NCBI GenBank assembly: GCA_016935765.1
Contig: JAFGQG010000185.1
Location: forward strand, 1-46,243
Source: a bacterium
GTDB taxonomy: Bacteria; UBP14; UBA6098; JAFGQG01
Length of the DNA: 46,243 bases
Direction: 5' to 3'
A program made the translations under genes and the position numbers. The notes beneath the pieces are model-generated. The model made no database searches. It had not been told where the DNA came from and worked only from the letters and a program-made list of their open reading frames with translations. Below, one piece after another: positions 1 to 8,943 of this stretch (its first letter is position 1; each line of letters opens with the position of its first letter).

Positions 1-1227
1 ATATCCGTAGCAGGTGAGTATAGGTAAACAACATCAGGTGGTGTACCGATGGAAGATAATGGGCAAGCTTCTTCATAATCATCGCCATAACAGCATGTAT
101 TTCCGGAATCGTTTAGAGGAATGCTAGGAACATAAATAGGATATTCACAGTTCTCACCGGTCATGGAAACGCTGAGAAGGTAATCCCCGCAATCGGCTGG
201 ACCAAATCCCTCGATAATAACCCAGTAAGTATCAGCAGTAAGATATTCAATAATAAGAGATGGACCGAATAATAATCCGCAGCCGTCGTCATTAGTAGCG
301 ATGTCATCTCCGCAGCAGTATGTGCCGAGAGCCATCCAGGAATCATAATTGGTTAAGGAATCACCTATGGTATCGCATAGTGAGAAATACCATTCGCCAT
401 CGCAGGGGATGTACATTTTCCATATATGGTCTTCGGAACTCCTGAGATCGCAGTCATTGAGAGCACTGCATGTAGAATAGAACCATACACCGGGTGCGTC
501 CTCAATGAAGTCAGGAGTACAAGATGTAATGCACTCAGTGATCTGTATGTTGTAATCTCCACAGGTACTATAACCATCTATTACGATATAGTAATCATGC
601 CCGGCAGTGAAATTTAAACCGTAAAGGGCAGATTGTAAACCACAATCATCGTCGTTACAGGCGAATAGGTTGTTGCAGGAATCCTCATAAACATAGAGTT
701 TTGTATCGAAATCGGTATAATCATCGCAGAGTGAGATATCCACGCAGATATCCGTAGCAGGTGAGTATAGGTAAACAACATCAGGTGGGGTACCGTAAGA
801 AGCTAAGGGACAAGCTTCTTCATAATCATCGCTATAACAGCATGTGCTCCCGGAATCATTTAAAGGTATGCCGGGAACATAAATAGGATATTCACAGTTC
901 TCACCGGTCATGAAAACGTTGAGAAGGTAGTCCCCGCAATCGATTGCGCTATATCCCTCTATAGTAACCCAGTAAGTATCAGCAGTAAGTGTTGCAGTAA
1001 TCAGGGATGGACCGCTAAGAACTCCACAGCCATCGTCATCAGTATCGATGTCATCTCCGCAGCAATAGGTACCGAGAGCCATCCAGGAATCATAATCGGT
1101 TAAAGAATCACCAATGGTATCGCAGAGAGAGAAATGCCATTCGCCATCGCAGGGTATATAGATCTTCCATATATGGTCTTCGGAGCTTCTAAGATTGCAG
1201 TCATTGAGGTCTCCACACGTGGTATCA
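1..1227 (-). repeat. In-frame tandem duplication inside the giant gene, 747-bp period
   Basis: Bases 1-480 align without gaps to bases 748-1227, starting with the shared ATATCCGTAGCAGGTGAGTA. Most positions are identical; I estimate well above 80% by eye. The 747-bp offset is exactly 249 codons, so one A-D module pair was duplicated in frame. The other modules are much more diverged at DNA level, so this is the youngest duplication visible. The unit may continue beyond the left edge. Confidence 0.85.
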
Positions 1228-4200
1228 AACCAGATCCCGGGGGCATCAACGATGAAATCAGGTACGCAATCAGGTGCTATATACAGGTCTATCGAGAGGT
1301 CGAAATCGGGAATGCAATCGGGGGAAGGCCATGTGTCTATCATTATGTAATAAGTTCCTGCTGCCAAATGGAGCGCGCTGAACCCATGTGGCGAAGCAAT
1401 AACACTCGTACTGGTCTCGATGCAGTCCGTTCCAGGAGGACATTCGTCGTCAATTAATATGCCGGTATAAGTTGTTGTATTTGGATCTAATGTTATATCA
1501 ACATCAACGTCGGAAGCAACAACGAGTTCGTATATAATATCTTCGCCGCCGTCGTAGTATTCAAGGCAGGTTGCGTCATAATCGTCCGTTCGGCAGCAAG
1601 TGGTCTGTGCAGCGTCCAGGTATGGCAGATCAGCAGGTATGGATATACTTATGGGTGTTGTGCAATCATCTCCAGTATTAGGCAGTTTATATATATCAAG
1701 CTCATAGTCGCCGCAAGCACCACTATATCCGTCAACAGTGACATAGTAAGTTCCAGCAGTTATACCGACGGATAGTTCAGATTGGAAATCACAATAATCG
1801 TCGTTGAATCCCACGTCTGTTAAACAGCAATCTGTACCCACTCCAAGTTTGGTATCATAAGAAGAACCACAGAGGGAGAAAACCCATTCTCCATCACATG
1901 GAATGCTCACTTCATATATGAAATCTTCAGAATCATCGGCATCGATATCACAGTCGTCCACTTCACCACAGGTGTTGCCAGTCCATGTCCCTGGCGCGTC
2001 TATAACTGAATCAGGTATGCAATCAGGTGGAAAATCAATAGTGAGATCAAATGATGGGATGCAATTTGGTGAAGGCCAGGTATCGATCATGATGTAGTAT
2101 GTGCCTGCAGTGAGAGATAAACCACTTATTTGACGAGGCGCAGTAGTCGAGTTCTTTACAGAGGCGATGCAGATGTCGTCGGGTGGGCAGACATCATCCA
2201 CACAAATTCCGCTCCAGGTTGTACCAAGAGGATCGAATTCAATATCAATAACAATGTCTGATGTGACATTCAGCTGGTATATAATATCTTCCCCGCCATC
2301 ATAACCATCAAGGCAGGTGGCGTCATAATCGTTGATCTTGCCGCATGTCGTTTGACTTAAATCGTTGTAAGGGAGATCACCGGGGATTTCTACCACGATA
2401 GGATCGGAGCAATCGTTTCCTCCAGGGTTTGAACAACTTAGAGTTGCTACATAATTACTCGAGCAGGATAATCCCGCAAATAAGGCTGGGCCTACCCAGT
2501 ACCAGTATACCCCTGAATCCAGTTCCATTTCGATGATAGCAGTGTCACATGGAAAAGCAGTATCTGATTCTAGAATAAATGGACTAACACAACCTGAATC
2601 ACCATGAATAATGAAGGCAATTACTTCAAAATCAGCTACGACTTCCCATTTTACGTTAGTTGGTTCGTGTAATGTGTCAACGAACCAGTCGGTATCTCTG
2701 TAGCTTGACCCGCCAGACAGATAGTTACCTGATTTTCCACAGATTATGTCTCCGCAATCGACACTCTGAAAGACTGGAGGAGTTGAATTGCAACCGCCAT
2801 TATAGTCATCGACATAGTCTGGCCCGCACATTGGTTCAGCCTCATCAATTCCGGATACGGGGCAAAATACAGAGCAAGGGATTTCTGTGACTTCAAGCAC
2901 GTAATCTCCACAACTGGAGTAACCTTCAATTGTAACGAAGTAATCTCCCGCGTAAACGTATTCGATCAATTCTGACTGCAATCCCGTACAGCCATCGTCA
3001 TCGATCCCGATCTCTGTGCCGCAGCAGGAGGTGCCCACAGCCATCCAGGTATCGTATGAGGAGGCGCAAAGTGAAAAATCCCATGTTCCTGCGTAAGGTA
3101 TAGTAACTTTGTAGATGATGTCTTCAGTCGTTTTGAGGCTGCAGTCATCGAAAGCGCCACATGTAGTCCCGGTCCATAAGCCGGGCGCTGTCACTACAAA
3201 GTCCGGCATACAAACGGCTTCGCAGTTTAGAGTAGCAACGTAATGACTCGAGCAGGGAATATTCAGGAAGCCGTTTACACCAACCCAGAACCAGTACGTG
3301 CCGGCAGGAATATCTCCTTCAATTATAGCAGTATCACATGGAGATGCAAATGCCGAATTAAATATTTCAAAAGAATCACAACCATCATGTACAATAATGA
3401 GATAAGTTGCGAGAGGGAATTCAGTAGCGACTTTCCAGATAATGTGTATGGAGTCTATTGTTGTGAATTCGTACCAATCAGTATCCTTGGTAGAGTCGGT
3501 GGACCAAGATGTGCCGCAAATAGTATCATCGCAGTTTATTGGTGTGAAGGCAGGGACTAGTAAATTACAGCCGTCATTTGTTGAATCGCCGCATACTTCC
3601 GGTTCGAGAAGGGCTCCCGGTGGGCATTCTACAGTACATGGAGGCATAGGGTAAACTGCAAGAGCATAGTCTCCACATTCATCAGTATCATATCCCTCAA
3701 CATCAACATAATAAGTGCCAGGGTCTAAACCATAGACTAAGAGTTGGGAATTGAGACCGCAAAAATCATCGTTTTCACCTAATTCCGAACCGCAGCATGT
3801 AGATCCCACATGTAGGTATGTATCGAATGAAGGATCGGATTCACAAAGGGAGAAATACCAATGCCCGTAATATGGAATTTCCACGGCGTAAATGTGGTCT
3901 TCGGCTACTCTCAGGCTGCAGTCATCTTCCTCACCACATGTATTGTCATAAAGGGTATCAGGCGCATAGAGGATAAAGTCAGCCCGGCATGGTTCCTCGC
4001 AATTAAGAATAGCAACGTAGTGGGATGTACATGGAACTCCGTAGAAAACTGAAGGACCTACCCAGAACCAGTAAATCCCCGAATCGAGTGTAGCATGAAG
4101 AAAGAGATTCTCACACGGATCAGCTACCGCGAAGTCGATTGTAATCGTGGATTCACAACTATCGATACTCTGTAATATATATGATGCCAGGGGGAATTCA

Positions 4201-6464
4201 GCCATAACCTGCCAGTGTACGAGTGTGGATTCAGTGAGTGCAAGCTGGTACCAGTCTGTATCTCTTCTTCCGGATAAAGCCCAGGCAGTTCCACATATAG
4301 TATCCTCACAATTGATCGTAGTGTAGACCGGCGGTGTGGAATTACAACCTTCGTTGGATGCATCACCGCACGGTTCCGGTTCGAGTATCGCGCCGACAGG
4401 ACATGATACTGTGCAGGCGGGTAGTTCGATTATAACGAGTTCATAATCGCCACAATCGATTATGCCTACACCCTCAACAGTTGCATAGTAAGTCCCTGCT
4501 TCAAGGTCGAAAAAGTCAAGCTGCGATTGCAGACCGCAATAATCGTCATCCCTGCCTAAATCATTACTGCAGCATCTTGTCCCAACTGCAAGCCAGGTGT
4601 CGAAGGACGAACCGCAAAGAGAAAATCGCCAGTTTCCTGTTGTTGGAATGTCCACTTCGAATGTCACATCACTACCAGGTTGAAGGTAGCAGTCATCACT
4701 CTCGGTGCAGGTGTTGCCGTATAAAGTACATGGGGCAGCTACTGATGAATCCGGAACGCAATCTACTACACACTCGAGTGAAGCAACGTAATAACTGGTG
4801 CAAGGTAAAAATGCAGTGTTAGCAGGCGCTACAAAAAACCAATAAATACCCGGTGGTAATAAACCGGTATTAACCCTGGCAGTATCGCAGGGAGTTCTAA
4901 CATCATAAGGATTTACAAAACCTGAGATGGAGTCACAACTTCCAAAACCCGGAGGTGTCGATTCTATTAAACCGCAGAGAACATCAAATTCAGCTATAAC
5001 GGTCCATATAAAAGCTGTAGTATCGGTTGTAGTGACCTGGTACCAGTCAGTATCCCTGATGCTTCCGTCAGCCCAGGCTGTACCACATATAACATTTCCG
5101 CAATTTATTATTTGAAAAGCTGGCGGAGTGGAGTTGCATCCACCGTTTACATCGTCACCACAAGGTTCATTTTCGGGAAAAGCCCATACTGGGCAGTCCA
5201 CTTCACAAGAGTAAATATCTAATAATATATCACCACATGAGGCAGCGCCATTTCCTTCAATCGTAACATAATATGTTCCAGCAGTCAGGTAATGTCCCAG
5301 TTGTGATTGAAGACCGCAGTAATCATCATTGGATTCGAGTTCATTTCCACAGCAAGTCGTTCCCAAGAATAAATAGGTGTCAAAATTTGAACCACATAGC
5401 GAAAAGACCCACATGGCTGCATAAGGTATCGTTACTTCATATACTAAATCCTCAGAATCAGATAAAATACACATATTTCCCGCGCCACAAGTGCTATTCG
5501 ACCAGGATCCCGGAGCGATAACGGAAGCGTCAGGAGTACAAACCAAAGCTTCTTGAATGTCTATAGTGTAGTCACCGCAGGAAGTACTGTAACCGTCAAC
5601 TACAATATAGTAATCACTACCTGCGTAAATGTTTAAACCAAGGATTCTTGAAACGTAATCAGCGTATGACGGAGATGAACATGCATCCTCATTACAAGCA
5701 ATCGCTGGCAAACCGCAGTCGTTCTCGTAAACGAATAATTTTGTATCATAATTCGTGGTTCCGACACAGAGGGTAATATCTATGATCATATCCGTTGCAG
5801 GTGAATACACATATACGACGTCGGGAGCAGTAGCGCTATAGGGACATACTTCATCATAGTCATCAATATATCCACAGGTGTTTCCATCATCGACGTATGG
5901 GATCCCGGGAATAGCAGTTGCGGTTGCGCAATCTTCGCCCCCTACTTTGCTAGAACTTCCGGGTCTCCTGACGCGGGTTTCCCTATCAACTGAGATACCA
6001 GAATTCCAATGGTTTTCCGCTTTTCTTCGCAGAGCCTCAGGATCTGATGTACATTGATTCGGTCGGTAACTTCCGATTGTTGAATTGAATCCAGATGGCT
6101 GGTTAGCGGAGACCGTGAGAAGAGCAGGATTGTTGCAAACTGGTTTTGCTTTGGAAGACGCCTTTTTATCAAAAGCCCTGGTATCTTCAATATCACTGGA
6201 TATCTCACCCATTTTCAGGGTGGTAGTTCTTTGTTCAATTTCGTCAGGCTTGTTTCTCTTTGAGGATAATAAACCGCTACCTTTCTCCAGGGACTCTGTT
6301 TCGTGAGTATCCTTACCGGACATCTTTGATGAAAGGAGAAAAGCGCTTAGCTTAGGGTTACCTTCTCCCCAAATTTTCGTAACATTAAATTGAGGGATTG
6401 TAAAGAATAATAGCGCGATAGCTATTATACTACAACCAACAAAAACCTTGAAATAATTGGACAT
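1..6464 (-). CDS. Giant exported Cys-rich multi-domain protein (PPC-like modules), 3' end outside window
   Basis: Reading the minus strand from the ATG at 6464 gives an open frame to base 1, at least 2154 residues, with no stop and no C-terminus in the window. A strong ribosome site (AAGGAGGG, 6475-6468) precedes the ATG. Residues about 5-24 form a hydrophobic export or anchor segment, followed by about 150 residues of charged linker. The rest is a mosaic of four Cys-rich modules in the order D-A-B-A-B-A-B-A-B-C-A-C-A-D-A-D. Module A (about 110-120 residues) contains FSLC, VGTxCCG, NDDxCGLQS and AGTYYVTVEGY..CGDY. B contains GCNSTPP, ICGTAW, RDTDWY and YWFWVG. C contains YDGGEDIIY and AGTYYIMIDTWPSP. 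D contains YSPATD and YYIVVDGYS. The TYYVTVdGY..GDY pattern resembles bacterial pre-peptidase C-terminal (PPC) domains. The abundant paired cysteines suggest disulfides outside the cytoplasm. Adhesion or surface-layer function is inference only. Confidence 0.85.
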   Translation of the reverse strand, partial: MSNYFKVFVGCSIIAIALLFFTIPQFNVTKIWGEGNPKLSAFLLSSKMSGKDTHETESLEKGSGLLSSKRNKPDEIEQRTTTLKMGEISSDIEDTRAFDKKASSKAKPVCNNPALLTVSANQPSGFNSTIGSYRPNQCTSDPEALRRKAENHWNSGISVDRETRVRRPGSSSKVGGEDCATATAIPGIPYVDDGNTCGYIDDYDEVCPYSATAPDVVYVYSPATDMIIDITLCVGTTNYDTKLFVYENDCGLPAIACNEDACSSPSYADYVSRILGLNIYAGSDYYIVVDGYSTSCGDYTIDIQEALVCTPDASVIAPGSWSNSTCGAGNMCILSDSEDLVYEVTIPYAAMWVFSLCGSNFDTYLFLGTTCCGNELESNDDYCGLQSQLGHYLTAGTYYVTIEGNGAASCGDILLDIYSCEVDCPVWAFPENEPCGDDVNGGCNSTPPAFQIINCGNVICGTAWADGSIRDTDWYQVTTTDTTAFIWTVIAEFDVLCGLIESTPPGFGSCDSISGFVNPYDVRTPCDTARVNTGLLPPGIYWFFVAPANTAFLPCTSYYVASLECVVDCVPDSSVAAPCTLYGNTCTESDDCYLQPGSDVTFEVDIPTTGNWRFSLCGSSFDTWLAVGTRCCSNDLGRDDDYCGLQSQLDFFDLEAGTYYATVEGVGIIDCGDYELVIIELPACTVSCPVGAILEPEPCGDASNEGCNSTPPVYTTINCEDTICGTAWALSGRRDTDWYQLALTESTLVHWQVMAEFPLASYILQSIDSCESTITIDFAVADPCENLFLHATLDSGIYWFWVGPSVFYGVPCTSHYVAILNCEEPCRADFILYAPDTLYDNTCGEEDDCSLRVAEDHIYAVEIPYYGHWYFSLCESDPSFDTYLHVGSTCCGSELGENDDFCGLNSQLLVYGLDPGTYYVDVEGYDTDECGDYALAVYPMPPCTVECPPGALLEPEVCGDSTNDGCNLLVPAFTPINCDDTICGTSWSTDSTKDTDWYEFTTIDSIHIIWKVATEFPLATYLIIVHDGCDSFEIFNSAFASPCDTAIIEGDIPAGTYWFWVGVNGFLNIPCSSHYVATLNCEAVCMPDFVVTAPGLWTGTTCGAFDDCSLKTTEDIIYKVTIPYAGTWDFSLCASSYDTWMAVGTSCCGTEIGIDDDGCTGLQSELIEYVYAGDYFVTIEGYSSCGDYVLEVTEIPCSVFCPVSGIDEAEPMCGPDYVDDYNGGCNSTPPVFQSVDCGDIICGKSGNYLSGGSSYRDTDWFVDTLHEPTNVKWEVVADFEVIAFIIHGDSGCVSPFILESDTAFPCDTAIIEMELDSGVYWYWVGPALFAGLSCSSNYVATLSCSNPGGNDCSDPIVVEIPGDLPYNDLSQTTCGKINDYDATCLDGYDGGEDIIYQLNVTSDIVIDIEFDPLGTTWSGICVDDVCPPDDICIASVKNSTTAPRQISGLSLTAGTYYIMIDTWPSPNCIPSFDLTIDFPPDCIPDSVIDAPGTWTGNTCGEVDDCDIDADDSEDFIYEVSIPCDGEWVFSLCGSSYDTKLGVGTDCCLTDVGFNDDYCDFQSELSVGITAGTYYVTVDGYSGACGDYELDIYKLPNTGDDCTTPISISIPADLPYLDAAQTTCCRTDDYDATCLEYYDGGEDIIYELVVASDVDVDITLDPNTTTYTGILIDDECPPGTDCIETSTSVIASPHGFSALHLAAGTYYIMIDTWPSPDCIPDFDLSIDLYIAPDCVPDFIVDAPGIWFDTTCGDLNDCNLRSSEDHIWKIYIPCDGEWHFSLCDTIGDSLTDYDSWMALGTYCCGDDIDTDDDGCGVLSGPSLITATLTADTYWVTIEGYSAIDCGDYLLNVFMTGENCEYPIYVPGIPLNDSGSTCCYSDDYEEACPLASYGTPPDVVYLYSPATDICVDISLCDDYTDFDTKLYVYEDSCNNLFACNDDDCGLQSALYGLNFTAGHDYYIVIDGYSTCGDYNIQITECITSCTPDFIEDAPGVWFYSTCSALNDCDLRSSEDHIWKMYIPCDGEWYFSLCDTIGDSLTNYDSWMALGTYCCGDDIATNDDGCGLLFGPSLIIEYLTADTYWVIIEGFGPADCGDYLLSVSMTGENCEYPIYVPSIPLNDSGNTCCYGDDYEEACPLSSIGTPPDVVYLYSPATD

Positions 6465-6530
6465 TGTCCCTCCTTGGATTTTGAAAATTAATATTTATTG
6501 ATTTTTTTCTCTCTCTTAACAAACAACATT

Positions 6531-6559
6531 AATTTAAACTTAATATAAAAATATGGCAA
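6531..6559 (-). promoter_or_regulatory. Candidate sigma-70 promoter of the giant gene
   Basis: On the minus strand TTGCCA (6559-6554) is followed after 17 bases by TAAATT (6536-6531), placed about 70 bases before the ATG at 6464. The surrounding intergenic stretch (6465-6686) is very AT-rich, so a chance match is possible. Confidence 0.45.
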
Positions 6560-6686
6560 GGTTTTTTTGTGTGTTTTTAATAAATAGATTTATTTAATTG
6601 TTATAAAAACAAACGTATCGTAAAAAATCTTAAAAAACCTTCATGTGAAAGTGATATTAAGTAAAGACAATTTAGAAAAATCAGAA

Positions 6687-7628
6687 TTACTTCATTTGGG
6701 GCAGACAAATTACTTTAACCCTTATAGTATGTAAATCCAGGGCATGTTCTCCTATGGTCGAAGTGGGCATTACCAGCTTGAACCAAAGGGCTATTTCTTG
6801 TTCAGGCGCAACATTTTGCCCTTTTGAATCGAGTCCCAGTGAGAAAACCGGTCCCTCGGCAATCTTTGGAGCTAAAGTCAACACATCCTCATCATAGAAT
6901 TCATTAAAATCCCTCTCTTCAAGCTCATTATGATATTTATCAGTGAAGACAGCTGAAAGGAGATATTTGTTCTCATCTATACTATCAATGTTCGAAGCTG
7001 CAACCCAACCATCCACTACCCATTTATCCTCGCTTGAGATGGATAAGGCGTATTTCTGGAAACCATTGCCGGTATTTGTAATAATAATCCTTTGGTCAAA
7101 ATCCGTAATATTGATAGAAGCGGGTTTAAGGTCCTTTCCGGCAAACCAGGAGTTAGGTTGGATTTTCATGGATAGATCCTGTTTCAGTACAGGTCCATAC
7201 CCAAGGGGTGTCGAGTATTGATTTTTACCATCGCTTGCGGTAAAATAATACGATAGATACGACAATTTAGAAGGGTGATAACTTAGCGTAATTGCGAATG
7301 AATAGATTACACCTTTCCTATTGTTTCTACCTTTTGCTCGCTTCATGGAAAACTGCTCATTCTCGCTGAAGAAACCGTCACGACTAGTGTCTAAATTGAC
7401 TATTACCCAGGCAGGCGCGGTGTTGTTTGAACTCTTATATTTTACCTTAAAAATGAATTCGGTAGGCTGCGAACCGGTTTCAGGTTCAAGACCATCATTT
7501 TCATAACCGGTACTTCCAACCCATTCCAGTAATACAACATCATCCGGATATGAAATACCGTATGACGCTGTTATTAGAGAAAAGGCAGTTATAAATAATA
7601 GAAGGGATTTGTAAATTACCGAATTCAT
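6687..7628 (-). CDS. Secreted protein of unknown function, third gene of a two-component operon
   Basis: This 313-residue protein starts with a signal peptide (about residues 1-25, KSLLLFITAFSLITASYG) and has no other membrane segment. I do not recognise a family. The mature part looks like extracellular beta-sandwich material, with aromatic and polar alternation, and contains WVNP-free stretches such as YHPSKLSYLSYYFTASDGK. The ATG is preceded by AGAGG and lies one base after the stop of the NtrC-type regulator, so it is translated as part of the same operon. That position suggests an exported partner or output of the kinase/regulator pair, which is inference. Confidence 0.75.
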   Translation of the reverse strand: MNSVIYKSLLLFITAFSLITASYGISYPDDVVLLEWVGSTGYENDGLEPETGSQPTEFIFKVKYKSSNNTAPAWVIVNLDTSRDGFFSENEQFSMKRAKGRNNRKGVIYSFAITLSYHPSKLSYLSYYFTASDGKNQYSTPLGYGPVLKQDLSMKIQPNSWFAGKDLKPASINITDFDQRIIITNTGNGFQKYALSISSEDKWVVDGWVAASNIDSIDENKYLLSAVFTDKYHNELEERDFNEFYDEDVLTLAPKIAEGPVFSLGLDSKGQNVAPEQEIALWFKLVMPTSTIGEHALDLHTIRVKVICLPQMK

Positions 7629-7629
7629 G

Positions 7630-8943
7630 TCAAACCTCTAAACCGTATTTTTGTATCTTCGAATATATCATTCTCCTTGTGATCCCCAGGATTTTAGCAG
7701 CTTTGGTTTTATTCCCATTACTTTCTTCAAGAGCTTTTATTAAAAGCTCTTTTTCAACCTGGTCAATATTTAATGAAGCGGGTTCAAAAGATGTTTTTTC
7801 ATTTATTTTGGGCAATAGAATATACTCAGGAGTTATCTGCTCATCTCCACTCAGGATTTTTGCTCTTTCAATGATATTTTCCAACTCCCTGACATTTCCC
7901 GGCCAGTTATAATCCTGAAGCATAATAAATACATCCTTCCCGATCTTATTTTTAATATTGTGCTTCCTGCAGTAGTTGTCAACCAAGACCGGAATGTCTT
8001 GTTTATGGTCCCGAAGAGGTGGCGTTTCTATTGGGAAAACAGCAAAACGGTAGTATAAATCTTCCCTGAATGAACCTTCATTTACCATTTTTTCCAGATT
8101 TCTGTTAGTTGCCGCGACTATTCTTACATCCGTTTCAATAGGGGAGATGCCCCCCACTCTCACGATTGTCTTCTCCTGTACTGCCCTCAGCAATTTCACT
8201 TGTATGGATAATGGAATGTCGCCTATTTCATCAAGGAACAGTGTTCCCTTATCCGCTATCTCGAACCTTCCCTTCTTACTTCTGTCTGCGCCCGTAAAAG
8301 CCCCCTTTTCATAGCCAAATAATTCAGCTTCGAACAGCGTTTCAGTTATCGCAGCGCAATGCACCGGAACAAACATGTTATCCTTCCGGGGACTCTTTTG
8401 GTGAACAGCGCGCGCAACAAGCTCTTTGCCAGTGCCACTCTCCCCAAGGATCAATACTGTCGCTTCAGTTGGGGCAACCTTGTCTATCAATTCCCTGGTT
8501 TTCCTTATCGTAGGTGAATCACCTACTAAATGTCCCTGTCTCTCGTTCTCTGCTTCCTTGTGAAATCGAATATCCGTTTTTAAGTTTAATTTCTCGTTTA
8601 TTTTTGCTATCAGTAGTTTTATTTCATCCACGGAAAAGGGTTTGACAACATACTCGAAAGCCCCATATTTCATGGCTTCAACCGCATTTTCTATAGTACC
8701 GAAAGCGGTCATTATAATGAATTCAGTTTCCGGCTGCTGTTCCTTGACCCTTTTTAAAAGATTTAAACCATCTATACCTGGCATCTTAAGGTCAGATATA
8801 ATGAGGTCGAAATCCTCCTTATCAAGCAACCCAAGCGCTTGTTCACCAGATGATGCGGTTTTTACCTGGTGATTGTTCCTTGTCAATGCCACACTTAGAA
8901 GCCGTGTAATTTTATTTTCGTCATCTACAACTAAAATTTTCAT
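7630..8943 (-). CDS. NtrC-family sigma-54-dependent response regulator
   Basis: This 437-residue transcription activator has the three NtrC domains in order. The receiver domain (1-120) has phospho-acceptor Asp51 in IISDLKMPGIDG. The AAA+ domain (about 140-370) has Walker A GESGTGK (167-173), the sigma-54 contact loop GAFTGA (214-219) and Walker B LFLDEIGD. The C-terminal Fis-type helix-turn-helix (about 395-437) contains NKTKAAKILGITRRMIY. Length and layout are normal for the family. The start ATG overlaps the stop of the upstream kinase gene as ATGA, a translational-coupling arrangement, so that kinase is almost certainly its partner. It would activate sigma-54 promoters when phosphorylated. 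I found no clear -24/-12 site in this window, so the targets are unknown. Confidence 0.95.
   Translation of the reverse strand: MKILVVDDENKITRLLSVALTRNNHQVKTASSGEQALGLLDKEDFDLIISDLKMPGIDGLNLLKRVKEQQPETEFIIMTAFGTIENAVEAMKYGAFEYVVKPFSVDEIKLLIAKINEKLNLKTDIRFHKEAENERQGHLVGDSPTIRKTRELIDKVAPTEATVLILGESGTGKELVARAVHQKSPRKDNMFVPVHCAAITETLFEAELFGYEKGAFTGADRSKKGRFEIADKGTLFLDEIGDIPLSIQVKLLRAVQEKTIVRVGGISPIETDVRIVAATNRNLEKMVNEGSFREDLYYRFAVFPIETPPLRDHKQDIPVLVDNYCRKHNIKNKIGKDVFIMLQDYNWPGNVRELENIIERAKILSGDEQITPEYILLPKINEKTSFEPASLNIDQVEKELLIKALEESNGNKTKAAKILGITRRMIYSKIQKYGLEV

Noticed and set aside
365-6306. Many short open frames on both strands over the first 6.3 kb, which could suggest a decayed region
   Set aside because: The minus-strand frame from 6464 is completely open and reads as coherent repeat domains; the short frames are shadows of it.
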